Assembly: GCA_043228905.1 (NCBI GenBank)
Contig: JBHGNT010000017.1
Span: 16,120,001-16,184,000, forward strand
Direction: 5' to 3'
Source of the DNA: Azolla caroliniana
Taxonomy: Eukaryota > Polypodiophyta
DNA: 64,000 nucleotides
Position 1 is the stretch's first letter. Each line of letters starts with the position of its first letter. A program made the translations under genes and the position numbers. The notes below the pieces were generated by a model. The model was given only the letters and a program-made list of their open reading frames with translations, ran no database searches and was not told the origin of the DNA. Positions 46,530-57,513 of the stretch are shown here, one piece after another.

Positions 46530-46735
46530 TGAAGGGCGTGAGGAACCATATGTTGTTCTCACTGGAGACTAGAACACCAATGGACGTGAGTGACCATGTG
46601 CAGTCCTCCCCGGAGATTGGAACACCGGCGGGCGTGAGCGACCATGTATGGTCCTCATCGAAGATTAGAACCCCGATGGGTGTGAGTGACCATGTGTGGC
46701 CCTCACTGAGAACTGGAACAACAACGGGCGAAGGA
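46530..46735 (+). repeat. Four-copy 48 bp repeat inside the non-autonomous element
   Basis: The unit GTGAGTGACCATGTG-GTCCTC, with an AGA.T.GAACACC.A.GGGC spacer, repeats four times with 48-base spacing. On the + strand it gives a 16-residue repeat around GVSDHVWSS in an open frame from 46538 to 46774. Because the element is in minus orientation, a translated role is doubtful. Confidence 0.8.
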
Positions 46736-47602
46736 GTGCAAGTGAAGTGGTCGACTCAACTTCTTCTATTATGAGAGGGTAAATAGTCAAGGTTGACCCA
46801 AGACACGACACAAACGATAGCGCTAGCGAGAAACCCACGCGATCCCCACTAGGAAAGTGAGCGGTTCTGACCCCCACCGAAACTAGAAGGGGAGCGATCA
46901 AAATTGGTCCTCGCCAACAGAAGTGGCACGAGACTTGAACTATAACGAAAATGCAATGCAAGCGAGCAATGATCCGATCCCCACTAGGAAAGTGAGCGGT
47001 TGTTATCCCCACTAGAAGTGGGAAGGTGAGCATTTGAAAGCACTCCTCACCAAAACTGTGATGCAAAATGATACCTAAAAATGATGACAAGTAGTGTTGA
47101 TGAAGACGATGGTTGGGCGAAGAGGTGCTGAAAATGATGACGTCGAAACAAGGACGTTGTTGACGGTAACTCCGAAAGCAAGGGCGGTGATGATGGTAAC
47201 TCTAGAAGCAAAGGCGATGACAAAGGCGGGTGGTACTTCCAGTTGGAAGGGATTCAAACAGTCACGGACACACCCAGAAGCTAGGAAAGACACAAGAGTA
47301 TGAAGATAGAAATGAAGATCAATAAGACAAAGATGACGCGAAATGAGAATACTAGATTGATGTGTCAATGACTGGTGTTGAATCCCTTGAAGGAACCAAG
47401 GAGGTTACAAGTATTTATACATGTTCTGAGATTGAATATCTCTAGAATATACTCGAGAAATATCTCTAGAATATACTCGTCTAGAATATGTTGTACAATA
47501 TTTCTAGAATATACTGACTAGAATATTCTGATTCTGAAATGTATTATATGTTAGACTATAGAATACTAAACCATTATATAGAAATGCATGCTCATATCAA
47601 AA

Positions 47603-47660
47603 TGGTTGAGCATGACATCTTGTAGTTGTGAGGTTGCATGTTCAATCCTCACTAATTATG
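47603..47660 (+). other. tRNA-like B-box sequence in the LTR of the non-autonomous element
   Basis: The + strand has TGGTTGAGCATGAC (A-box-like) and, 26 bases later, a TTCAATCC-type B box; the sister LTR at about 46,382-46,435 has the better GGTTCAATCC. The position, 30-80 bases inside the minus-strand LTR start, matches that of the tRNA-like motif in the chromovirus LTR. Confidence 0.5.
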
Positions 47661-48790
47661 TATTTGACATCGTTGTGTCGTGACAACCGGCTGGATAGTT
47701 GAGGTCGGGTCGAGTAATGGTGAGGTAGATTAGGCTTCTGACTAGCTCAAAATAGTGAATAAGCTCACACTCTTCTGTGCCAAAGTTGGCATCTAGCTTT
47801 AGGTTTCGATCGAGAGGGGTTGCCACAGATGTACACTTAGTCATCCTGAACTTCTATAACAAGTTGAGGATGTATTGCCGTTGGGAGATCATGATCCTGA
47901 CTGGTGTCTAAATTACTTCTATGCCGAAGAAGTAATGGAGCTCTTGCATCTCTTTCATTTCGAATTTGTCGGATAGGAGGGATTTGACCTTATCGATGTC
48001 GCCTAGATTCTCTCCTCGAATGACCAGATCATCCACGTACAAGATGATGACAATTAGGCTTTTGGAATCGCTTTTTACATAGAGGGAGGTGTCTGATTTC
48101 GACATTTGGAAGCCGATTTGGTGAAGATACTAAGTAATCTTTGAATGCCTAGCACGTGGTGCTTGCTTGAGTCCATACAATGGCTTCTTCAGTCAGTAGA
48201 TTGCGATCGGATGGTTGGTCGATTCGAAACCGAGTGGTTGGATCATGAAGAACTTCTCTTCTAATTCGCCTTGAAGAAACACGTTCTTTATGTCCATTTG
48301 GTGGAGGTGCCACCCTTTTGCCACTACAAGGGCAATCACAGTTCGAATAGTCATCATCTTTGGCACCGGGGCAAAGGTCTACTCATAGTCAACTCCGCAT
48401 TTCTGCGCGTAACCTTTTGCTACAAGTAGAGCTTTGTAGCGGTTGACGGAGCCATCGACATTATACTTCACTTTGTATATCCATCTGCAACCGATTTCCT
48501 TCTTGTGAGGTGAGTGGGGAACAAGATCCCATATCTCGTTCTTATTGAGAGCTTGTATCTCCTCGTTCATCGCTTTGTCCCATTGCGAGTCTTTATCGGC
48601 TTCGGCAAAGCTTTCCGGTTCACGAACAACTGCCCTATTTATCATAAAGGCATAGTGGTATGCCATGTAGTCATTATAGCCGAATCGATTAGTTGGATTC
48701 TTCTCTCTCGGACATGAGCTATGTAGCGACACGAACTTGTAAGAACTTCCATCAAGATTGACGAAGAAAGGCTAGTAGAAAATAGGAGTT

Positions 48791-49611
48791 CGCAACTATA
48801 GTACAAATGGCAGTTAGTGAGGACACACGTTAGCTACTAACTTTCAATGCAATAGGACATTAACTGTAGTCGTTAACTTGAGAACTAAATCCCATGTTTT
48901 CAGTAAGGCTGGGTTCATTGAGTATGTGTCTTTGTAGTAAAAAAGCATGTAGAGGTAGTGCGTTATGAATAATGGCATTTTCAAATGTAATCTTCTTCAT
49001 GCCAATTGATCCACTCCTATCGATGTTGATAAAGTCAGTCCAATGTTTTTTGAGTAGTGTAAGTTACTTCAATATATGAGCCAACATATTGGAATGCAAT
49101 TGGATACGGTTTGAAAAGTCAAATTATTAGAACAACCAGAGGCAAGTTCTAAATGAAATGAAGGTATGTTTAAAATTTGCATGAAAAGATGCTTGGAATT
49201 CATAATAAATGCTATAAAAACACAAAGATACAAGTGAACCCACCATATTTGGAACAATATTTGTCACAATGTTAACCTCCTCATCTAGGAATTTTAGATG
49301 CAAATAATGTATACAATACAAGGCAACTTTACAATTCAAAAAATCTTGGCCTTCCAAATTTGGTAATATTGATACAAGTGAACCCACCATATTTGAAACA
49401 ATATTTTGTCACAATGTTAACCTCCTCATCTAGGACTTTTGGAAGCAAATAATGTATACAATACAAGGCGGCTTTACAATTCAAAAAATCTTGGGCTTCC
49501 AAATTTAGTAATATCTTGAGGTGAGGTAAAACCTTTGGTTCCCTTGTGGTTGTCAAGAAACACCGACTTTTTTGGCATCAAAAGGAATCTTACCAACTTT
49601 GTGTCTGTCTT
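48791..49611. other. No gene; contains a 144 bp tandem duplication
   Basis: Flanking sequence between the truncated copia and the LINE. A 144 bp unit starting GATACAAGTGAACCCACCATA is duplicated at 49,227 and 49,371, with the second copy ending at about 49,514. The rest has no feature I can name. This DNA was continuous with 54,643 onward before the LINE inserted. Confidence 0.7.
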
Positions 49612-49651
49612 GAAAACTTATGAGAACATTAGTAATCCAAGGGGAAGAGTG

Positions 49652-50095
49652 CACGGGTGGACTAGAGCACACATGGTCCTCTTCAATAGCAACTCCGGCA
49701 GACCGGAGACTGGTTGTTCTTTTGACTTGGAACCTGATTTGAAAAATGAAAGAGGAGAAGACTCGTCCTTGAAGTCGTTTTGTAACAAGGCAACATTATG
49801 TCTCCAGTACCTTACATTTGAAAATAAGGCTGTAGGGCTGCAAACATTATGGACGAGCTCCCCGATACAAGGGGAGCTTATGGAACTTGCTCAAGATGTT
49901 CCAGTGGTTTGCATATGGAAGGTACATGATCTAGGGCTGAAGCCTGGTTTGTTCCACTTCCATTGTGCTGAAGTGCCCAAGAATCAAGAATGGAAAATAA
50001 GTATGGAGTGGGAATTTATATGGCGTATGATAGAGACATATTTGTCGAGCATGGGAGATTCCCCCTTGGCTTTTTTTGTGAACCCAAGTCAATGA
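49652..50095 (+). pseudogene. LINE ORF1-like frame (C-terminal part?), overlapping ORF2 by ATGA
   Basis: This open frame from just inside the 5' end of the LINE to TGA 50093-50095 has Trp-rich segments but no zinc knuckle and no domain I recognise. Its stop overlaps the ORF2 start in ATGA (50092-50095), the arrangement of a translationally coupled pair. It may be the remnant of ORF1 after 5' truncation. Confidence 0.5.
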
Positions 50096-53000
50096 GAATT
50101 TTTTCTTGGAATGTGCAAGGACTTGGTGGATCTCAACATCAGCTAGAGAAGCGTCGGTTTAGGAGAGAATGGGAAGCTGACGGCCTTTGTAAAACTATTG
50201 ATATTTTGCTCTTACAAGAGCATCACCTTGGCCGAGAAAGAACGGAACTGTTCAAAGACCTGTTGCCAGGGGATTGGTACACATGGTGGGCTCCTGCTCA
50301 CGGTGTGTTAGAAAGGAGAGGTGGAGTGTGTATTTCGGTGAGGAAATCAGCGGATATCATCATCTTGGATCATGGCATATTGATCGAAGGTAGGGCTATG
50401 TTCTGCTACTTGGAATGGAGGAATGTAAAATTTGGGGTGCTGAATGTCTACGCACCTAACATTAGCAATGAGAGGACCTCATTTTGGAGACGTTTGGCAA
50501 ACAAAATTCCCTCCGTCGACAATTGGATAGTGGCAGGGGATTTTAACATGACAGAGAGAGTGGAAGATTGTCTTGGGGCTCATTCGAACTTGCTACATGG
50601 GGAGGAGCTTAGAGCGTGGGGTTTCTTAACTTCTATGTTGGGAATCCGGGACTCGTGGTATTCTACTATGGCAGTTGAGGTGAATTCCTTAAGGTTCTCA
50701 CGATTTGACTGGAAGGAGAGTGAAGGATATCACTCTAGATTGGACTGCATCTATGTGGGCCCCGGGATAGAGGAATGGTGTGGCTTCTCATCCATTCTTG
50801 CTGGTTTTACTTATTCGGATCACCTTCCAATATCCTTGACTCTTGAACCTATTTATAAGAAGAAGAGTGAGAGCAATGTGAGGATTCCTCCGAAGATTTT
50901 CGGTATCCAGAAGGTTAAGGATGCAATGAATACCATTTGGACGGCATCCCCATCAGCCCACGACCCGATACAGGTACTGGACGAAAAGATTATTAATTCT
51001 TCTTTGTTTCTTCAGAAAGTGGCTAGGGAGGAGCTGTTAAGGTGTCAATACCGTCTGCAATGCCTAAGGAAGGCAGTCATCTCAGCTCAAAAGCTCACGC
51101 AAGTGGACCCATGTTGTGCTTGGGCGAAAGACAGGCTACAGGAGGCCACTGGGTTGCTGCAGGAGGTTAGACAGCAATGAGAGCAATTCCTCTTCAGAAA
51201 GTCAGCAACATAGTGGGCTGTCAAGGGAGATAAAGTTAACAGGGAATTTTTTCTTGCCAAGACTCCGAAACGGAGAGGAACACATATTCATAGTCTCAAA
51301 CGGGAGGATGATTCAATGACATTTGATCAAGAGGAAATCTTGCAAATGGCGAGTAATTACTATAGAGACCTTTTAGCTCCTACATTGACAAACGACCCTC
51401 CAAGTAACCTGATGCATGGTGTAATTACATGCTTGAAAACCAAGATTGGAGAGGCAGCTAAAGCGCAGTTGTCAAAAGCCATAGAGGAGGAAGAGATTGT
51501 AGCGGGGCTAGATAAGATACAGAGTATGGCTTGTCCTGGTGCTGACGGTCTTCCCAAAGCCTTCTTCAAGGAGTTTTGGGAGCAAATTTTTCCAAGCTTG
51601 AAAGCTGGACTGCAAGAGATGTGGAGAACGAGACGGATGCCGAGTAGCTTCAATGAAGGCTTGATCTACTTGATTTCGAAATTGGAGATTGCGCTGCACG
51701 AGATTAAGCAATGGAGGCCCATTACAATTTTAAACCTAATTTATAAAATTTTTGCTAACATATTAGTGCAGAGAATCAAGCCCTTCCTAGGCGATATCAT
51801 CCAATCCAATCAAACTGGTTTCATGGAGCATCGTTCTATTATGTACAACGTGATTTTGTTTTGGGAGGCTGTTGCAACGGCGAAGGTGACCAATCAAAAC
51901 TTAGCATGTCTGATGCTCGACTTCGAGAATGCCTATGATCGAGTGCAATGGTCTTTCTTGGAAGAAGTGATGAAGGTCATTGAGCTACCATTGGAATGGA
52001 GGTGTGCTGCCCAAGCCTTATATAGGAATGGCTCGAGTAAGGTGCTGATTGCAGGGAGGAAAGGAGCTCAAATCATTCTTACTTGATCCATCAGGCAGGG
52101 TTGTCCTCTTGCCCCCTTTCTTTTCCTTTTTATTACTGAAGCAATGTCTGCCCTTTTTAATAGCCAAGGGGCAAATCTTCATGGTCTTTCGATCCCTAAC
52201 GCAAGGAAGTCCCTGCTGGATTCGGAGTTCGCGGATGATACAATGCTATACCTCCAAGGAAATGAAGCGAATCTTGAGAGGGCACAAAGTGCTATTGAGC
52301 TCTTTTTGCAAGGCATCGGGAGCGTCCATTAATTGGAAGAAGTCCAAGGGTTTTTGGATCAGCTTGGAGCCCGAGCTTGTTTGGAAGCCAAATGCTGAAT
52401 TCAAATGGATTGCAAACGGGGAAGCCACTAGGTATCTGGGAACGTGGATTGGGGTAGATATCGACAAGGGAATTCAGCTGCAACATATTCAAAGCAAAAT
52501 TTGTGACACAATTCGCAACTGGTCAGGGATGAACTTATCATTGGCTGGCAGGATCATAGTAGCTAACCATGTGCTTTTGTCTACATTATGGCATGCAGTT
52601 TCAGTGTGGATGTTTGACAAGCAAGCTATTCGCACTGTTAAAGCGTGTATTAGGGGATTTCTTTGGGCTGGGATGAGGAAAGACAATGCGGCAGCCAAAG
52701 TATCATGGTCCACATTGATTCTTCCCAAGAGTAAGGGTGGTTTAGGATTGGTTGACCCTGGATTGCAGAGTTAGGCATTGTTATGTAAGATATTGGTAAG
52801 AAGCTTGCTACCCGGTGATGAGTTATGGAAAACATTGATACATAATAGGAGCATTCTATGGAGTCCAAGACTGGGTGGGCAATGGAAGTCACACAAAGCG
52901 TGGCCTTTTTGCATGGACTTAAAATTGAGGAAATCTAACCGATTGGCTGATCGTACTTGTATGTCAGTGATGCAGGCGTGGAGTATGCTTCGTGGGCATC

Positions 53001-54370
53001 TAAGTCGGAATCGTCCAAGTACTAGTGTTGAATGGATGCGCCAACCCCTATTGTGGAACGAGACTGTGCAATCGCCAGAAGGAATGATGCTTGGACAAAG
53101 CAAGCGCATGCCGTGGGCTATATTGCATTGTCTAGGGATACACTCGGTGGCTGATTGGCTGCGGTTGTCCGGCAATAATCGCGATCAATTATATGAAGAC
53201 ACATTGGGAAAGGTCAGAAATGGCAGAAAGATGCTTGACGTAGTCAATACAGCTGTCTCCTCGCTTCCTATTGGTAATGAGGAAGAGGGTGAATGGTCTG
53301 GACAATGTGATGGTATCGGAAATATTATCAATGTCAGGGGTCTAGGAAAGAGTGGGAAGACCGTCTTGATGGGATTATTAGATGAAAGTGCAGGCTGGTA
53401 CCCTATTAGAATTGTTGCAAGACAGGGAAAGAAATGGAAGGTGAATCCACCAGTCGAAGAGGTCGAGGAGGATTGGATCTTGTACATGGTTGAAGGCAAG
53501 CCTCTCGAGCACGTAGAATGGGATCCCGCTGAATATAGGTGGAAGGGAGAACAAGCTAAATCACTAGGTTTCTTCGAATACTCGACGCGCTTGGGGAGAA
53601 AGTTAGGTTCGTATCGTGAGAAATGTGCCAACAAGTGGACCCATGCAGCTATCGATTCAGTCTTCGTGCATAGAACCAGGAGCAGGATATGGAACTCATC
53701 CCTTCCCGAGCGGATCAAAGTGTTTTTCTGGTTAATCACCCATCGGGTTGTTCCAACGGGAGAGTGGCTTGGGAATAGAGGCGGCATGAGTGGTTGCAAG
53801 GCGTGTAGTGCGAGCTTGGAGGAAATCGCTCATTGTTTATGGTGATGCCCACGAGCGCAAGAAATCTGGCTGAGGAGCTTAAGAATCTTGGCTCGTTTTG
53901 GGGTTGAGGTTCATGTATCGAGCGCAGCAATCACTTGGCTGGCCACTGAATCGGCCTCGTGGTTTCAAGGGTGGAATGGAAACAGTCCTTCTTTAATGGT
54001 GAAGCAAGGATCTGTGCAACCAGCAACGCAAGGAGGTTTATTCTTCTTACAAGAACGCTACGTGGACATATGGGTATTAGTGGTCGGCCTTACGGTCTGG
54101 CAAGTGTGGGTATCTCGGTGCAAGGAGACCCTTGCAGGTAAACGAACCCCACCGGCTGAGAATTTAATGATGATCTGGTTTAATCTTATTTCTACGTTGC
54201 GAGGTGAGTTTGAAAGTCTTCAAGGGCCATCTGATGCAAGTGAAGAAGCTAGAGCTCGATTCCTTCGGAAATGGAGCGGTTCGTCGATGCTGCAGATAAT
54301 GGATGGTAAAGTGAAGTGGAATTATCAACCACCGCGGTGGCTGTTCCCTCCAAGTGTTCCTAACATCTAG
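50092..54370 (+). pseudogene. LINE ORF2: AP endonuclease, reverse transcriptase, zf-RVT
   Basis: Starts MRIFSWNVQGLGG. The endonuclease motifs are all present: SWNVQG, LLLQEHHLG (catalytic Glu), VAGDFNM, SRLDCIYVG and SDHLPIS. RT follows: YKIFANILVQRIKPFLG, QTGFMEHRSI, MLDFENAYDRVQW (motif A), RQGCPLAPFLFLF (motif B), FADDTMLY (catalytic, about 52,229). The thumb region ends near GGLGLVDPGLQ. A zf-RVT-like region has GCKACSASLEEIAHCLW at about 53,795-53,845. Stops at 51178, 51211, 52084, 52772 and 53843, and an extra T in the run at 52303-52307, interrupt it. ORF2 cuts target DNA and copies the RNA at the nick. Confidence 0.92.
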
Positions 54371-54642
54371 ATGGGTGCTGCCATGAGGAGCGAATGGAGG
54401 ACATCTATGCTAAATTCTGTTTTGTATGAGGCTCACGTGGAGAATATGTGTTCGAGTAATGCTATACACATAGAATGATGTGGTGTTTTGGAGTTGTTTT
54501 TTTATGTTGTTTCATCTACACATTGTTTTCCTTTGACATGCAAGATGTCTTGTAAGATATGAGTTGTAAATGATTCCTTTGTACATTCTTAACTAATGGA
54601 AGTAGATGTTTTTTGGAAAAAAAAGAAAACTTATGAGAACAT

Positions 54643-55028
54643 AAATGAACTAACTATGGGAAATACAAGTTGGGATTATTCATGAGGGATATATTTAGAG
54701 GAATATTTCCATATGCAATATGCTTATAGTTCTATGTAGGCTAGAGATGATGACACAACACACAAAATGTCCGATGACATTAGAACTATCAATGTGGTAA
54801 TGTTGGAACATATTAAATATAATATGGTTTGTGTGTGTAGAAAATATTTTTTCTCTGACGAATATGAATCCACCATTATCATTGGTGTAGTCATTGCTAC
54901 TGATGCTTTAAGCACATGAGATTGGGTTCAACATGATCAAAAAGTGTAAAAACATTACGTGATATAGTTCCTCTTTTGAGATATTGAGAAATGTGCTTTG
55001 GTTGGTGGTTGCCATTATCATTTACAAA
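54643..55028. other. No gene recognised
   Basis: AT-rich sequence right of the LINE. No coding signal that I can support. Confidence 0.4.
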
Positions 55029-55487
55029 CAATTTAATTAAAACAAAGAGTTTTGAAAGGAATCGTTGATTAATAATAATCAGCAAATAGTTAACTAAAAG
55101 CACACAACCTATAAATTTATAAGCCCAATGACCATTAGCCATTGCTACTGAATAAAGGGCAATTGTTCACAAATTACCCTTAACTAGGTAAAAATAGGCC
55201 TGATAACATATTGTGGCGTCCCTTTGGTGCAAGTGTTACGGGATATTATATGGTCATGCCCGTAACAATTTAATTAAAACAAAGAGTTTTGAAAGGAATT
55301 GTTGATTAATAATAATCAACAAATAGTTAACTAAAAGCACACAACCTATAAATTTATAAGCCCAATGACCATTAGCCATTGCTACCGAATAAAGGGCAAT
55401 TGTTCACAAATTACCCTTAACTAGGTAAAAATAGGCCTGATAACATATTGTGGTGTCCCTTTGGTGCAAGTGTTACGGGATATTATA
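55029..55487. repeat. 237 bp tandem duplication
   Basis: The unit beginning CAATTTAATTAAAACAAAGA starts at 55,029 and again at 55,266. The two copies are almost identical (a few substitutions), so the duplication is recent. The first copy carries an extra segment GGTCATGCCCGTAAC that is the inverse of the sequence just right of the second copy. Confidence 0.95.
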
Positions 55488-55517
55488 TGTTACGGGCATG
55501 ACCATATAATATCCCGT
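55238..55517. repeat. Perfect 29 bp inverted repeat flanking the second duplicate copy
   Basis: The arms are 55238-55266 and 55489-55517 and are exact reverse complements. The right arm is the first 30 bases, less one, of the LTR-like sequence starting TGTTACGGGC at 55488. A 15 bp hairpin stem (ACGGGATATTATATG with CATATAATATCCCGT) also forms across 55,475-55,517. Confidence 0.9.
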
Positions 55518-55925
55518 GGTGAGAATTTATCGTAGTATTCTATACACATGGATAAGTGTGAGGGTTAAACGAGAGTGTAGAGAAGGGGAGGATTACTTTT
55601 AAATCCTCGGGATTGAGACAACCCATTAGGCCAAGTGTGAACTTGCCTGGGGGCCTTGGGTATCGCTATAAATAAGAGGCCTAGCTACCCTCATTTGACT
55701 ATCGGGTTGACTACGTGGACGGTAACCATTACAACTCAAGAACGAGACAAGTAGGTAGTTACACCACTTACCCACTCTCTCATCTTTGTACACATGCACA
55801 CAAATGTGCATGTGTTCATAGAAATACTCATCCTCACACTCACACTCGTATACATTGCACATACACAACCACCACTTTATTGTGTTTTACCCTTATACCT
55901 CCCCGTACATCTCCTATGGGTAACA
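55488..55925 (+). mobile_element. LTR-like sequence, TGTTACGGG...GGGTAACA
   Basis: It has short inverted termini (TGTTAC...GTAACA) and, on the + strand, a TATA box (gctataaataag, around 55,668) and a downstream leader-like stretch. The right end abuts the protease frame of the gag-protease element; the left end abuts the 237 bp duplication. It may be the 3' LTR of that element or an independent LTR joined by deletion. The TATA orientation argues for the latter. Confidence 0.55.
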
Positions 55926-57067
55926 ATGTTGTCTAGCACCTTTGTCTCCATCTGAGTTGACGTGATGTAAGGTTCGCCTAATATAATTGGGTGGGAGGAC
56001 ATTTCTTGTATAAAGAAATGTTGATCGATTTCTATGTCTCCCACATTCATCCGTACGTTCAAGCATGCTCCATAAAGCTCTTCAGTGGCCCGAGTTGTCG
56101 TTCGTATTTTCCACCCATGCTTGGTGTTGATTGGCCACTTCCCCTTTTTGTAGAAGTTCATCGACATTAGTTTTATCTCGGATTTGTGGTCGATCAATGC
56201 TACAACAAGTTCCTTCAGATCACCGACCTGGACCGGTGTTTTCGACGTTGCCCTTGCCCAATGCGGCCTTGTGTAGTGACTGTTTGAATGATCTTCTACT
56301 ACTACCACTTCTTCCATCATAATAGCACTCACAATGCTCGGCTTTGTGCTCTCCTATTCTGTTGAGAGTTGCTTCTGCTTCATGAGGTCAATGATAGTGT
56401 CATGGAATTCCCTTTTCGCTATTCCGAGTACTTCTCATAGGGTAAACTCCACTCGATTGTCGAGGATCCTTTCCTCCAAGACCTTCCATAAGTCCGTAGC
56501 TTGTTCGATCTTTGAGCACAACGTGAAGCTTAGAACCTTGACCTTCTCCTTGCCCCTTTCGTCGTGTGCATGGGCCGAGCTGCCTTCGTCTCTCTTTGGT
56601 TCTCCCTGGGTCTCATATCTTCTTGAGGGACCTGCCCCTCCATCCTTTCCAATCTGCTTCTCGTCGACCAGGACCTCGTAGTTCTCGCAGGCACCTTGAA
56701 GAAGTTCTTCTTTTCCTCTATCAGTTCATTCCACCTCGTAAACTCATAGATTTGCTTCTATGCACGATCCACTTCCTCCTTCTTTAACTTCATTCTTGAG
56801 AGGCCATCAAGAACAACCAATCAAAATATGGTGTCTTTCTTCCTATCGGTGCTCTTTTCACCTCCTACCCGTATCTCGGTTGATGCCGAGTAGTGGACGG
56901 TTTCGACGTGTTGAGCCTCCGCTTCCTCCATCAATAGTTTCATGCTGCCACATCCGGTGTTCATGTCTAGGATCCTTCGTGTCTCGCTAGCCTGTACCCT
57001 ACAATTCCAAAGATACACCACATTTCTCCTCAAGGTCTTTGAGAAGTCTGTGCAGTCCTTTTGTACG
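55926..57067 (-). pseudogene. Gag C-terminal part and retropepsin-like protease, gag element copy 2
   Basis: On the minus strand from 57,062: the second half of the zinc knuckle and RRNVVYLWN, then ETRRILDMNTG, LMEEAEAQHVETVHY and LEERILDN. Then a linker leads to a retropepsin-like domain at 56,170-55,930 (VALIDHKSEIKLMSM, GWKIRTTT, LYGACLNV, HPIILGEPYIT). The active-site Asp is present but the following residues differ from DTG or DSG, as is usual for this plant and fungal retroelement class (DHGSE type). No RT or integrase follows, so the element encodes gag and protease only. Stops interrupt the linker. Confidence 0.8.
57063..57067. repeat. TSD GTACG, left copy
   Basis: GTACG immediately left of the chromovirus LTR; an identical copy is at 62743-62747. 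Confidence 0.92.
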
Positions 57068-57175
57068 TGTCAAGAATAGTACTAAAACAGAGAGAGAATT
57101 AGTATTAGAGAAGGGAAGTACTATTAGTACTAAGAGGACGGGACTGCGTAAGACTCACGAGAGAGAGAAAGAGAG

Positions 57176-57215
<40 letters not shown>

Positions 57216-57513
57216 GATGATGATAACAGATGATATATTATGTGAAGAGTAAGTACAAAAGGGCTATGGGGCTTAAGACTATCGTTGAACCAATTTGGTT
57301 CAAAATAATGCCTAGTGCCTTCTTTTATAGTGTTCTTAGGAGTAATCCTGAAGCTTCTAGAATGTTCCAGAGAAATCTGGAATATACATTAATTTCCTAT
57401 AATAAAACTTTAATGAAAATAATATCCTACGTATTACAATAGATGGTATAATGGTCAAGAGCTCGACCCATATAACATAAGGTCATGGGTTCGAGTCTTG
57501 CCATATCATGACA
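57068..57513 (-). repeat. Chromovirus 3' LTR (446 bp)
   Basis: Termini are TGTCAAGAA and CATGACA on the + strand. It contains (AG)n at 57,180-57,212 and a tRNA-like motif at 57,442-57,508. Confidence 0.92.
57442..57508 (+). other. tRNA-like sequence in chromovirus LTR (antisense to the element)
   Basis: The + strand has TGGTATAATGGTCAAG, a good match to a tRNA D-arm / A box, and 35 bases later GGGTTCGAGTCTTGCC, a match to the T-arm / B box (GGTTCGANNCC). The span of about 67 bases is tRNA-sized. Stems are imperfect, so it is not a functional tRNA gene. It is repeated in the other LTR. Confidence 0.55.

Larger units (their letters stand above)
46036..47685 (-). mobile_element. Non-autonomous LTR element (1,650 bp) inserted in the copia RT
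   Basis: Two LTRs of about 428 bp (46036-46464 and 47260-47685) are nearly identical. The ends are TGTCACGG and CGTGACA. The flanks are GCCGG (46031-46035) and ACCGG (47686-47690), a 5 bp TSD with one change, and the copia RT frame is continuous when the element is removed. A polypurine tract (AAAGGGGAGGATAA, minus strand) next to the left LTR gives minus orientation. The internal 795 bp encode no gag or pol. They hold a 48 bp repeat array and repeated CCCACTAGGAAAGTGAGCGG blocks. It must rely on another element's proteins. Confidence 0.9.
45444..48790 (-). pseudogene. Ty1/copia reverse transcriptase and RNase H, split by a non-autonomous LTR element
   Basis: On the minus strand from 48,790: RT N-terminal part (WDKAMNEEIQALNKNEIWDL, GCRWIYKVKYNVDG), the catalytic YVDD (IILYVDDLVIRG, about 48,040), MKEMQELHYFFGIEV, then ITRPDLNYPAG at 47,700. 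The gene continues beyond the insertion at 46,035 with LLSQFMQTSCDIHLD and YVSGTMDYGILYK. RNase H follows (ISWSSK, STKAEYKG) and the signature FTKALGTEKL near the end. Several frameshifts and stops are present. Gag, protease and integrase are not found to the right, so the element is 5' truncated at about 48,790. Confidence 0.85.
49630..54624 (+). mobile_element. L1-type LINE, 4,995 bp, 18 bp TSD
   Basis: The element is bracketed by a perfect 18 bp duplication, GAAAACTTATGAGAACAT (49612-49629 and 54625-54642), and ends in GGAAAAAAAA, the poly(A) tail expected of target-primed insertion. It carries an ORF1-like frame to 50095 and an ORF2 from 50092 with endonuclease, reverse transcriptase and zf-RVT. 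ORF2 has five in-frame stops and one +1 change. It is probably 5' truncated, because plant L1 elements usually have a longer ORF1 with a zinc knuckle. Confidence 0.95.

Noticed and set aside
46538-46774. A real repeat protein of 16-residue units
   Set aside because: The frame is antisense to the element, short, and explained by a 48 bp tandem repeat (48 is divisible by three); no start-site or homology support.
55488-55925. A firm call as the gag element's own 3' LTR
   Set aside because: The TATA box is on the + strand while the gag element is on the minus strand, and no polypurine tract adjoins it; kept only as an LTR-like feature.
57442-57508. A functional tRNA gene
   Set aside because: A- and B-box-like sequences are present but acceptor and T-arm stems do not pair well, and both copies lie at the same place in LTRs.
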